Of a stretch of 53,401 nt of DNA, positions 24,901 through 34,444 are shown piece by piece; positions within the stretch are counted from its first letter, which is position 1; the number at the start of each line of letters is the position of its first letter. The position numbers and the translations under genes were made by a program. The DNA is from Chloroflexota bacterium (lineage in GTDB: Bacteria > Chloroflexota > Chloroflexia > Thermomicrobiales > JADLAZ01): NCBI GenBank assembly GCA_020849725.1, contig JADLAZ010000036.1, positions 1-53,401 on the forward strand, given 5' to 3'. The notes beneath the pieces were generated by a model that saw nothing but the letters and a program-made list of their open reading frames with translations, ran no database searches and was not told where the DNA came from.

Positions 24901-25370
24901 GCTGCATCTTCGTGTCGGTCACTCACGGCCTCAGTCGCTGGGGCCGGCGCGCGCCGCAGCGGCGCACTGGCCATCCGCCGCACCGCACCCACGTCCAGGA
25001 CCGGCGCTGGCTCCTCCTCACACGTCAGGCACTGCCGCTGAATGCGCCGGCGCCGCACCGGCCGGCTGCCGGCGTCGGCCACGACGGCGACCGGGTCAGC
25101 GGCCAGGACCCGCTGGATGGCTGCGTTGCCGACCTGGCGGCTGAGCTGGGCGATGAACTGCTGCCGCAGGGCCGTCGCCGGCAGTCGCTGGACGGTGAGC
25201 CGGAGGCGCTGGAGGGAACTGCCGTCGTGCAGCGGGGCCAGCCCGCGGGGCGTGGCGAGCGCCACGGGCGCGGCAGCCGCCTCCTCCGGACCCAGCGCAG
25301 CCCAATCCGACGCCGGCAGCGGTCGGCTCTTGAGGCGTGGCTGTTGGATTGGGACCGGGCGCGTTGCCAC
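21918..25370 (-). CDS. Polymorphic-toxin-like protein with eCIS-associated leader and nucleotidyltransferase-like C-terminus
   Basis: 1150 residues from a GTG at 25370 (GAGGT site 6-7 nt upstream). Residues 75-90 read 'QLSRQVGNAAIQRVLA', the short leader motif repeatedly found in DUF4157-type and other proteins linked to extracellular contractile injection systems. A Cys-rich part follows: CLTC near 114-117, then CPVC and CAC near 172-185, a likely zinc knuckle. Then come a long helical, charged region (about 240-600), a hydrophobic stretch near 640-670 ('LALALALITLIPSGGASL'), and another helical region. The last 125 residues contain 'GSRTRG' (about 1032) and 'RDLDVAVRV' (about 1061), matching the GS and D-x-D motifs of nucleotidyltransferase folds. 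No sheath, tube or baseplate genes are in the window. A small gene follows at once, as expected for toxin-immunity pairs. Confidence 0.75.
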   Translation of the reverse strand: MATRPVPIQQPRLKSRPLPASDWAALGPEEAAAAPVALATPRGLAPLHDGSSLQRLRLTVQRLPATALRQQFIAQLSRQVGNAAIQRVLAADPVAVVADAGSRPVRRRRIQRQCLTCEEEPAPVLDVGAVRRMASAPLRRAPAPATEAVSDRHEDAAGGEHEAAPATAVGICPVCGRRGAGTCACGQPFMPLQRQTIAREARRRHPWEQSKGTTPPQSVKPAPAPAQPDAAPPPVNAGARATPENVQLAKVIDALATLKVPELMKRHEEALIGAIGTTGDEQRRHLDTLHAIEYLASQRDLPDLQYQKGDESRVTRRGMHLSLQERVRRTGSFDTAMAEFAQVQVTAPGLGKQMEPHLEFFRAERKNFANDFKGQAYLTTERMLTESRQAINEVLKSYGLPVDAASFAAQRVAKGSSTAEAAAQDVISMAAKSAGVDEQKQVRHRRDLADEAEVLKKRQQTVKANWQAYEDLIANYRNAPKTFDPDRKLLRQNSSEMDATRTALRVAWIEAERRHPVLAAYRHGKDVGAVDPKIREATVDPLAEVDLGNLDTDPVEHQMQAVVAQLLPKMVDIGKAKGLLKDKKDAFSLTLPSVVALTRTNMFIPKGSLRDGIVNDLVAGAKDDSGLVQTLALALALITLIPSGGASLAIPAAAASVGLALYSAQQEWEKYTTGKTLTNTNLDLARSLSTEEPSLTGFALSLVGLGLEALPLVTVFKKARAIKNLANAGGDAKALKAAVDDLNLYGRNLKKPVSDLGDRARREILGDVAAVRREVRDALFKKHGDEAAKLLKHYPEAAGTLSKERLDEFLTWKKRLSAETHAVFDANPHMWRTYASMDPRVRKVLTLCHSVCVPRYAVGTDQAERIGKLIQRHGLPDDDPWLRAFLHDQPDAGSLGKALDHLEKAKTANELRLRIRMSNFPTKQKAKSLVRQSGGTIDDTTALALMYKVNDDKKLARLLDSMEAADRRWLLELLDKEKDVDKVLARLEAAKAARKAGVPLGLDAKKHAEVSRQAAAMTRAQGYNFIDIVAEGSRTRGFSLDKNLTTGKLEPLLKDIGPGRDLDVAVRVSAEEFDRIVTRSFGAPEYPSGKTDTMLHAINHGVISAGDARPNLREVRNMIARELGLDKADLSIARYPGGKFGSGTAIRMSK

Positions 25371-25542
25371 GGGCTACCTCAGCCGACCCAGCGCTGCCGC
25401 CACTAGCCTGTTGGCTGTTGAGATGATAAACGCCGGCCGCGGCTGCTTTTCCGCTCGTCGTCACGACGTTTGACGGCGGGCACGGAACAGGCCATGCCGG
25501 CAAACGACGGTAGCCCGGCGGTCCCTGCCGTGTGCGTCTGCC

Positions 25543-28269
<2,727 letters not shown>

Positions 28270-28360
28270 CGTCGTTGCCCCTCCTGTACCGTCGGCATTG
28301 CCAGCGACGTTGCTCTGTCGTGCTGCCCACAGTATGACGTCCGCCGGGTCATGCGTCAAA

Positions 28361-28400
28361 GACTAAACCAGTCTCAACATGATAAGCTTTCCTTATGATG
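28361..28400. promoter_or_regulatory. Two inverted repeats between acnA and the LysR gene (candidate operator)
   Basis: A near-perfect inverted repeat has arms CATGATAAG (28378-28386) and CTTATGATG (28392-28400) with a 5-nt spacer; 8 of 9 positions pair. Just beside it GACT/AGTC arms flank AAACC (28361-28373). The patch is AT-rich within GC-rich DNA and lies about 92 bp before acnA and 112 bp before the regulator start, where a LysR-type regulator would bind. Function is inferred. Confidence 0.45.
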
Positions 28401-28511
28401 GCTGGGCCGGGACTGCCCATCAGTTGGGGAAGGCGCATCGGCCAGTGTCACGAGAGTGTCACAGACCTAACCGATGAGGCGGTCGAGCCAGGCGGTGAAA
28501 GGACGGTGGTG

Positions 28512-29438
28512 GTGGAACTGCGTCAGTTGCGCTACTTCGTCGCTGTGGCGCGGCGACAGCACGTCACGGCGGCAGCCGCGGCCATCGGCGTCGCCCAGCC
28601 GGCGCTGTCGCAGCAGATCCGGCTGCTGGAGCGGGAGCTGGGTCTCGACCTGTTCGACCGCGCCGGCCGGCGGCTGCGCCTGACGCCAGTCGGCGCGGCA
28701 CTGCTGCCACGCGCCGAGCGGGTGCTGGCCGAGGTTGAGAGCGCGGTGGCGGAGATGGCCGAGTTCGCCGGGCTGCGGCGCGGCCGGCTGGTCGCCGGCG
28801 TGTTGCCGTCGCTGGCGCTGCGGCGGCTGCCGCCGTTGCTGGCCGACTTCCACGTCCGCTATCCCGGCCTGGAGCTCGCGCTGCGCGAAGAGCGCAGCGA
28901 CGCCTTGCTGGCGCTGGTCGAGGCGGGCGAGGTCGATCTGGCGCTGTTGCACCAGCCGGCGACCGGCGGCCAGCCGGCGGCCGTCGCGCTGGAGCCGCTG
29001 TTCACCGAGGAGCTGGTCGCCGTGACCGCGCCCGGCCACCCGCTGGCGGCACGCGCGGCGGCCCCGCTGGTTGCGCTGCGCGGCGAGCCTCTGCTGCTGT
29101 CCAAGCCCGGCTCCGGCATCCGGCGGGTGACGCTCGACGCCTGCGCGGCGGCCGGCTTCACGCCGCGGGTCGCCTTCGAGAGCGACGGCGTCGCCACGCT
29201 GCGGGCGCTGGCGGCCGTCGGGCTGGGCGTGGCGATCCTGCCACGCTCGGAGGCGACCACCGCCGGCCCACCGGTCACGATCGTCGCGCTGACCGAGCCG
29301 GCGCTGACGCGCACGGTGGCGCTGGCCTGGCGGCCCACCCACTACCGGACCCCGGCGGCCGGCGTCTTCCTGGCCTTCGTGCGCGAGCGGCTGCGCTCGC
29401 CCACCGACGTGGGCAAGGGAGACATCGCGCCGGTGTGA
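28512..29438 (+). CDS. LysR-family transcriptional regulator
   Basis: Three GTG codons in a row (28506, 28509, 28512) precede the family's usual opening 'ELRQLRYFVAVARRQHVT'; the GTG at 28512 gives 308 residues and the standard length, with AAAGGA upstream. The winged HTH shows 'AAAAIGVAQPALSQQIRLLE' and 'LFDRAGRRLRLTPVG'. A linker helix and a periplasmic-binding-type effector domain follow ('GRLVAGVLPSLALRRLPPLL', 'EEVDLALLHQP'-like strand, 'GLGVAILPRSEA'). It is divergent from aconitase with inverted repeats between, so it probably senses citrate or a related acid and controls acnA and itself. No other candidate target lies nearby: the next gene downstream is 400 bp away. Confidence 0.92.
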   Translation: MELRQLRYFVAVARRQHVTAAAAAIGVAQPALSQQIRLLERELGLDLFDRAGRRLRLTPVGAALLPRAERVLAEVESAVAEMAEFAGLRRGRLVAGVLPSLALRRLPPLLADFHVRYPGLELALREERSDALLALVEAGEVDLALLHQPATGGQPAAVALEPLFTEELVAVTAPGHPLAARAAAPLVALRGEPLLLSKPGSGIRRVTLDACAAAGFTPRVAFESDGVATLRALAAVGLGVAILPRSEATTAGPPVTIVALTEPALTRTVALAWRPTHYRTPAAGVFLAFVRERLRSPTDVGKGDIAPV

Positions 29439-29530
29439 CGCCGCCAGACCCCGGCTGCGCGCCTGGCAGCGCTCGTACGGAAGCCGACAATGTGTGCAAC
29501 GACGATGAAGACGGTGTACGTGAGGCGGGA

Positions 29531-29815
29531 GTGACGTCCTTGAAGGAGCTCTCCGGCAGCCTCAGCCCCAAGGGGCGAATTAGCCTACCCGCCGAGGTCC
29601 GCCGCCAGCTTGGACCCAAGACAAGAAACCGGGAACCACCCAGGTGGAGGGGGATGAGGTACGCCTGCGGCCGGTCAGCTTCACTCTTGAGACGGCCGCC
29701 GGGTCGGTGCCGGCGCTCGCGGAGCCGTTGACCTGGGAGGAGATCGAGGCGCGCCTCGACGTGGGCAATGCCTCGACACCGCCGCGCTGCTCGCCTATCC
29801 TCCCATCAGGGGTAG
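29531..29815 (+). pseudogene. Frameshifted AbrB/VapB-type antitoxin, with a trace of a PIN toxin
   Basis: From a GTG at 29531 the frame reads 'LSGSLSPKGRISLPAEVRRQ' then 'LGPK', the classic SpoVT/AbrB swapped-hairpin start. Near 29620-29632 the protein-like reading jumps to another frame: 'KKPGTTQVEGDEVRLRPVSF' and 'LAEPLTWEEIEARLD', the usual C-terminal half of such antitoxins. A further frame at about 29770-29800 gives 'CLDTAALLAYPP', resembling the first strand of a PIN-domain toxin, then nothing. The parts sit in the normal vapB-vapC order but are broken by at least two shifts, so the locus is read as a degraded toxin-antitoxin pair. Confidence 0.55.
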
Positions 29816-29838
29816 TGTGACGAGGGAAGGGTGGGGCG

Positions 29839-31137
29839 ATGGCGATCACGATCACCGGCGTCGACAGCTTCGACATCCGCTTCCCGACCTCGCGCACGCT
29901 GGCCGGCTCCGACGCGATGAACCCCAACCCCGATTACTCGGCCGCCTACGTCATTTTGCGTACGGACGACCCGTCCGGACGGGCCGGCCACGGCCTGACC
30001 TTCACCATCGGGCGCGGCAATGACCTGTGCGTGGCGGCGATCGAGGCGCTGGCGCCGTTCGTGCGCGGCCAGCGCCTGGACGACCTTACCGCCGACATGG
30101 CCGGCTTCTGGAACGCCATCACCGGCGACTCGCAGTTGCGCTGGCTCGGTCCGGAGAAGGGCGTCATCCACCTGGCGGCGGCGGCCGTCGTCAACGCCGT
30201 CTGGGACCTGTGGGCCAAGGTCGCTGGCAAGCCGCTCTGGCAACTGCTGGCCGACCTGACGCCGGAGGAGCTGGTCGCCTGCGTGCCGTTCCGCCACCTG
30301 AGCGACACGTTGACGCCGGACGAGGCGCTGGCGATCCTGCGCCGGCGGCGGGCCGACCGGCCGGCGCGCGAGGCCGCGCTGCGCGCCACCGGCTTCCCGG
30401 CCTACACGACCGCGCCCGGCTGGCTCGGCTACAGTGACGAGCGCGTGCGCGAGCTGTGCCGCGAGGCGCTGGCCGACGGCTTCGCCCACGTCAAGATGAA
30501 GGTCGGTCGCGACGGCGCCGAGAACCGCCGCCGGGCGGCGCTGATCCGGGCGGAGATCGGCCCTGAGCGCACGCTGATGGCCGACGCCAACCAGGTCTGG
30601 GAGGTCGACGAGGCGATTGCCCGCATGCGCGAGCTGGCCGACTTCAACCTGTTCTGGATCGAGGAGCCGACCGCGCCCGACGACATCCTCGGCCACGCCG
30701 CCATCGCCCGCGCTATCGCGCCGGTGCGCGTCGCCACCGGCGAGCACTGCCCCAACCGGGTGCTGTTCAAGCAGTTCCTGGCCGCCGGCGGCATGGGCAT
30801 CTGTCAGCCGGACATCGCCCGGCTCGGCGGCGTCAACGAGGTGCTGGCGGTGCTGCTGCTGGCGGCCAAGTTCGACGTGCCGATCTGCCCGCACGGCGGC
30901 GGCGTCGGGCTGTGCGAGTACGTCCAGCACCTGTCGATCTTCGACTACCTGTGCGTCGGCAGTGGCGTGGCGGGCCGGCTGATCGAGTACGTCGACCACC
31001 TGCACGAGCATTTCCTGGCTCCGGTCGTCATCCGGCACGGCGCCTACGTCGTGCCGGACACACCCGGCTGCAGCATCGAGATGCGGCCGGCGGCGCTGAC
31101 CGAGTACGCCTACCCGCACGGCCCGGCCTGGCGCTGA
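29839..31137 (+). CDS. L-fuconate dehydratase-like enolase superfamily enzyme
   Basis: 432 residues, ATG at 29839 behind GGGAAGGG. The N-terminal capping domain has 'VDSFDIRFPTSRTLAGSDAM' and 'GRGNDLCVAAIEALAPFVRG', both diagnostic of the fuconate dehydratase/ENOSF1 branch of the mandelate racemase subgroup. The barrel carries the catalytic 'HVKMKVG' (K-x-K), metal ligands in 'LMADANQVWEVDEA' (Asp), 'WIEEPTAPDD' (Glu) and 'ATGEHCPN' (Glu), and the general-acid region 'CPHGGGVGLCEYVQHL' (His). It dehydrates L-fuconate to 2-keto-3-deoxy-L-fuconate in the non-phosphorylated fucose pathway. None of the other fucose pathway genes lie adjacent, so the sugar specificity is by family resemblance only. 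Confidence 0.9.
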   Translation: MAITITGVDSFDIRFPTSRTLAGSDAMNPNPDYSAAYVILRTDDPSGRAGHGLTFTIGRGNDLCVAAIEALAPFVRGQRLDDLTADMAGFWNAITGDSQLRWLGPEKGVIHLAAAAVVNAVWDLWAKVAGKPLWQLLADLTPEELVACVPFRHLSDTLTPDEALAILRRRRADRPAREAALRATGFPAYTTAPGWLGYSDERVRELCREALADGFAHVKMKVGRDGAENRRRAALIRAEIGPERTLMADANQVWEVDEAIARMRELADFNLFWIEEPTAPDDILGHAAIARAIAPVRVATGEHCPNRVLFKQFLAAGGMGICQPDIARLGGVNEVLAVLLLAAKFDVPICPHGGGVGLCEYVQHLSIFDYLCVGSGVAGRLIEYVDHLHEHFLAPVVIRHGAYVVPDTPGCSIEMRPAALTEYAYPHGPAWR

Positions 31138-31169
31138 GGCGGACGCGCGCGCGCTGCCGAGCCGCCCGG

Positions 31170-31811
31170 CTACCGGTGACGAACGGTGTAGCGCAGATGG
31201 GTGACGTGTGGCGATGGGACCGCTGCTTGCTGCTCCAGTGCGATCGCGCTCGCGTCGAGGCCGTCGAACAGGGCGCTCCCCTCGCCGAGGAATACGGGCG
31301 CCAGCGCGATCGAGAACTCGTCGACCAGGCCGGCGGAGAGGTACTGCCGGATGACATGGGCGCCGCCGGCGATCCGGATGTCCCGGTCGCCGGCGACGGC
31401 GCGGGCCTGCCGCAGCGCGCTCTCGATGCCGTCATTGACGAAGAAGAAGGTCGTCCCGCCCGGGCGCTCCCAGGGGGTGCGTTGCGCGTGAGTCAGGACA
31501 AAGACCGGCGTGTGAAACGGCGCCTCCGCGGGCCGGCTGTGCTCGCCTTTGTCGAACATGCGCTTGCCCATGATGCTCACGCCGGTGCGCTGGAAGGTCT
31601 CCTCAAGGAGGCGACTGTCCGGGCCGGTCTCGCCGCCATCGCCCAGCTTGAGGTTCTGGAGAAAGAAGCGCTGCCGGGCGATCCAGGTCTGCAACTCCAG
31701 CCACTGGCGGAGCCAGCGCTCGCCGTTCGGGTCGTCGGCGCGCTCGGCGGGGGCGCTGAAGCCGTCCAGACAAACGCGAGATGACGATCTCGCGGTCCGC
31801 GACCGCGTCAT
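31170..31811 (-). CDS. RibD C-terminal/dihydrofolate reductase-like protein, N-terminus probably frameshifted
   Basis: 213 residues from the ATG at 31811. The body is a clear RibD_C/DHFR-like fold (YyaP/YwjB group): 'RVCLDGFSAPAERADDPNGE', 'GVSIMGKRMFDKGE', 'PVFVLTHAQR', 'IRIAGGAHVIRQYLSAGLVD', 'ALAPVFLGEGSALFDGL'. The first 12 residues ('MTRSRTARSSSR') do not resemble the usual first strand. In the next frame an ATG at 31815 that overlaps the ArsR stop reads 'MNDAVADREIVISR', exactly the type of strand expected. So a shift near 31771-31780 seems to have separated start and body. Whether it is a true mutation or a sequence error cannot be decided here. It follows an ArsR regulator in one unit. 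Confidence 0.75.
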   Translation of the reverse strand: MTRSRTARSSSRVCLDGFSAPAERADDPNGERWLRQWLELQTWIARQRFFLQNLKLGDGGETGPDSRLLEETFQRTGVSIMGKRMFDKGEHSRPAEAPFHTPVFVLTHAQRTPWERPGGTTFFFVNDGIESALRQARAVAGDRDIRIAGGAHVIRQYLSAGLVDEFSIALAPVFLGEGSALFDGLDASAIALEQQAAVPSPHVTHLRYTVRHR

Positions 31812-32164
31812 TCATGGGCGCCGCCATCAGTCGGCTCCTGTCGCTGCAGCGCTTGCACATAGGCGTTGAGCCGGTCGAAGCTGCCGTTCCAGAACTGCTC
31901 GAAGCCGCCGACCCAGTCGTGGATGGGCTGGAGGCCGCGCGCGTCAAGGGCGTAGAGCCGCTGCTGGCCCGCCTCGCGGACGCGCACCAGGCCGACCTCG
32001 CGCAGCACGCGCAGGTGCTTCGAGGCCCGCGATGGGGCGATGGCCAGCGCGGCGGCCACGTCGTTCACCGGGCACTCACGCTCCTTCAGCAGCGTGAGGA
32101 TGCGCCGTCGTTGCGGCTCGGCGATGGCATTGAAGGTGTCGGAGGTCGTCGCGGCACGGGCCAT
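31808..32164 (-). CDS. ArsR-family transcriptional regulator
   Basis: 118 residues. Winged helix-turn-helix with 'FNAIAEPQRRRILTLLKERE', 'CPVNDVAAALAIAPSRASKH' and 'LRVLREVGLVRVREAGQQRL', then a C-terminal helix with 'FEQFWNGSFDRLNAYVQAL', typical of the ArsR subgroup paired with SRPBCC or reductase genes rather than the metal-sensing one. No metal-binding CxC box is seen in the recognition helix; the single Cys is before it. It probably represses its own unit, which continues into the RibD-like gene with an ATGAATGA overlap. The inducer is unknown. Confidence 0.92.
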   Translation of the reverse strand: MARAATTSDTFNAIAEPQRRRILTLLKERECPVNDVAAALAIAPSRASKHLRVLREVGLVRVREAGQQRLYALDARGLQPIHDWVGGFEQFWNGSFDRLNAYVQALQRQEPTDGGAHE

Positions 32165-32253
32165 GCCGTCATTCTATGCCGATATCGGAAGATATCGAGA
32201 CGCCGTTGCCGCGAGCAGCGCCGGGGCGGCGCTCATGCGAGATGGCGCGGTAA

Positions 32254-32640
32254 TCAGCGACGCGCGGCGGCCGTGTGGGCGGCGCGCTCTCCCTTGCGGC
32301 GCAGGTGCTTGACGGCGGCCTTGTTGCGATAGGTCGTGATGACCGCCCCGTCGGCCGACAGTACGACGACCGCGCCGTTGAGATAGTCGCTGGCCGGCCC
32401 CAGCCGGCCGCGGTACTGGGCCGCTTCGCGCCGGCCCCAGAAGCAATGGACCGCGCCGGCGGCGTGCAGCTTGCGGCCGTGCTGGGCGATCAGGTCGACC
32501 ATGTCCAGCGGCACCCGACGCTCGCCGGCTCGCTGGCGGGCGTGACGCGTCAGCAGCGCCGGCTCACGGCGTGCCCCCGTGTCCGGCCCGGCCACGATCG
32601 TGCCGCTGGTGCGTGTTGTCGCGCTGGCATGCTGCATCAT
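32254..32640 (-). CDS. Hypothetical protein, small basic cytosolic
   Basis: 128 residues; the true start may be internal, for example the Met near residue 47. The well-formed part is 'VDLIAQHGRKLHAAGAVHCF', 'WGRREAAQYRG', 'YLNGAVVVLSADGAVITTYR', 'NKAAVKHLRRKGER'. This looks like a small alpha/beta protein with a His-rich first helix and a strand pair ending in a basic tail. It recalls DUF4258/RelE-like small domains ('GxVVVxxxDGxVITxYR') without convincing catalytic residues. It is monocistronic between ArsR and the SnoaL-like gene. No function is assigned. Confidence 0.6.
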   Translation of the reverse strand: MMQHASATTRTSGTIVAGPDTGARREPALLTRHARQRAGERRVPLDMVDLIAQHGRKLHAAGAVHCFWGRREAAQYRGRLGPASDYLNGAVVVLSADGAVITTYRNKAAVKHLRRKGERAAHTAAARR

Positions 32641-33003
32641 CCGACCCTCCCTGTCTTCAGATACGTTCGTCCCCTGCCGCTGTTCCGCGTCCTGGCTACA
32701 GCGTACGTGACGGTTGTGTCAGCTAGCGTGGCACGGGCCAGGAGGGCGAGGGGGAATGGGAGGACCCGTAGACGCATCAGCGTCGGTCGAGGGACGCGGG
32801 CGCGGAAGTCGGGCCGGTAGCCGAGCGTGTGGGCGACCCGCGGCGGCGCGCGGGCGCGGCATCGGCGCGGCCATCAGCGTGCGCGCCGCCGGTAGCGTTG
32901 CCACCGCGCACCGGCCGGCCAGCCCGACGCCGGGGACCGGCGACGAGGCTGCTGCCGCCAGTAGGTCGTCGCCGTCCGCAAGAGAGAGTGGAGCCTGGCT
33001 GCC
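32641..33003. other. Intergenic stretch, nothing recognised
   Basis: These 363 bases lie between minus-strand genes. Long frames here are Arg/Ala/Gly-rich artefacts. It must hold the promoter of the small hypothetical gene; none is convincing by eye. Confidence 0.45.
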
Positions 33004-33438
33004 CTACGGCCTTCCCTGTCCTGGCGCTGGCATGAGGCCAAGCTGCATCATCAGACCCATCGCATCGAGGCGATGCCAGCGCTCCACGATCTGGCCATCG
33101 GCGATGCGGTCGATATTGATACCGCCAAAGGTGATGCGTTTGTTGGTGGCCGGCGCCCCCATCAGCGGGCCGGTGTGGGTGCCGGAGTACGTCCAGCGCC
33201 AGCACACCCGGTCGTCGCCGGCGAGGATGTCGTCCAGCGTCAGGCGGCCATCGGCGAAGGCGGCCTGGATCCCCAGTGGCACTGGCCGGAACCCTTCTTT
33301 GGTGCCCTCGGTGCCCGGCAGCGGGTTGTGATCGACAAAGTTGTCGGCGAAGAGCGCATCGTAGAGGTGAACCTGGCGCTGATTCCAGAACTCCTCGACG
33401 AGACGGTGAATGACGGCCTTGTTCTCCTCGGCGGACAT
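33004..33438 (-). CDS. SnoaL-like polyketide cyclase/ester cyclase family protein
   Basis: 144 residues from the ATG at 33438 with GGGAGC upstream. The cone-shaped alpha+beta fold of SnoaL/NTF2 proteins is seen in 'NKAVIHRLVEEFWNQRQVHL', 'FADNFVDHNPLPGTEGTKEG', 'DDILAGDDRVCWRWTYSGTH', 'FGGINIDRIADGQIVERWHR'. Members include aldol cyclases of polyketide pathways, but the 'predicted ester cyclase' subgroup, which this resembles most, has no proven reaction. The His-Asn and Asp-Arg positions inside the cone are kept. No biosynthetic cluster lies beside it, so a general small-molecule role is more likely than antibiotic synthesis. Confidence 0.88.
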   Translation of the reverse strand: MSAEENKAVIHRLVEEFWNQRQVHLYDALFADNFVDHNPLPGTEGTKEGFRPVPLGIQAAFADGRLTLDDILAGDDRVCWRWTYSGTHTGPLMGAPATNKRITFGGINIDRIADGQIVERWHRLDAMGLMMQLGLMPAPGQGRP

Positions 33439-33552
33439 GGTGATGCTCCCTCCCAGATGCAGGACGCCCGCGCGCCCCTGACCCTGTGTACGGTCGCTCC
33501 GCGTCAATGGAGCATCCGCAACGGGACGGGCATCCCAGCGCGCTCGGCCGGG

Positions 33553-34392
33553 TCAGGGGGTCCAGAGGTGGACCGGCACCGGGAAGCAGTCGCGGAAGCC
33601 GAGCCGGCGGTAGACGGGCGCGCCCATGGCGCTGGCTTGCAAGACACCGACCCGATAGCCGAGGTCATGCGCTATCCGGAGCGGCGCCGCGCTGATGGCC
33701 GCGCCGATGCCCTGCCCACGCGCCGCCGGCAGCGTGGCGACCGCGTACAGGCCGGCCACCCCGGCGCTCAGCAGCAGCGAGGCGGCCGCCACCGGCACGC
33801 CGTGCAGGCGCGCCAGGAAGTGGCGCAGCGGCCGGTCCGCGCCCAGCCCGCGCCGCTGGTACGCCTCGTAGACGACCGGCTCGGTCGCCGGCGGCAGCCC
33901 GTAGCCGGTCGTGAACGTGCGGGCCAGCGCGCGCAAGCCAGCCTCGTCGATGACCTCCTCGATCGTCAGACCCGGCGGCGTCGGTGGGGCTGACGGCAGG
34001 TCGGCCAGCCGCACCACCATGCCGGGGATCGCGCCGGCTGGCTGCAACCCGAGCGCGGCCAGGTGCTCACCCAGGTCGGCCGGCGTCGTGTCCGGCAGCA
34101 GCCACCAGAGGAAGGGGACGCCGCGGGCCTGGAAGCGCGCCAGCACCGCCGCCAGCCGGGCACGTAGCTCGGCTGGGTTGAGGTCGGCCGAGAAATGGGT
34201 GCGCACGACGCCGTTGGCGATGGGCTCTGGCAGCCCGCTGATGAACCACGTCAGCCCGCCGTCCGTCCCGACGGCGCCCGCCGCCAGGCCCAGGGTAGAG
34301 TAGTAGTCGGCGGTGTTGGCGGCAAACGCGCGTTCAAAGGCTGGACCGGCCGTTTCGTGGATCGTGGCGGGCGACATCTCCAGCTCGGTCAT
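33553..34392 (-). CDS. GNAT-family N-acetyltransferase
   Basis: 279 residues from an ATG at 34392 with GAGGGG upstream. The N-terminal half ('FERAFAANTADYYSTLGLAA', 'FLWWLLPDTTPADLGEHLAA') is a degenerate GNAT-like or accessory domain. The C-terminal half is a clear acetyltransferase with 'PLRHFLARLHGVPVAAASLL', 'GVAGLYAVATLPAARGQGIG' (the acetyl-CoA pyrophosphate loop R/Q-x-x-G-x-G), and 'LGYRVGVLQASAMGAPVYRR' ending in 'LGFRD'. It transfers an acetyl group from acetyl-CoA to an unknown amine in the cytosol. The two-part layout is common in Chloroflexota and Actinobacteria proteins of this kind. It lies between a SnoaL-like and a cupin gene, all on one strand. Confidence 0.9.
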   Translation of the reverse strand: MTELEMSPATIHETAGPAFERAFAANTADYYSTLGLAAGAVGTDGGLTWFISGLPEPIANGVVRTHFSADLNPAELRARLAAVLARFQARGVPFLWWLLPDTTPADLGEHLAALGLQPAGAIPGMVVRLADLPSAPPTPPGLTIEEVIDEAGLRALARTFTTGYGLPPATEPVVYEAYQRRGLGADRPLRHFLARLHGVPVAAASLLLSAGVAGLYAVATLPAARGQGIGAAISAAPLRIAHDLGYRVGVLQASAMGAPVYRRLGFRDCFPVPVHLWTP

Positions 34393-34444
34393 GGCTGTTA
34401 CCCCTCGCCGCGGCGGCCAGGAAGCGCCGCCGCGCCTGATTGGA

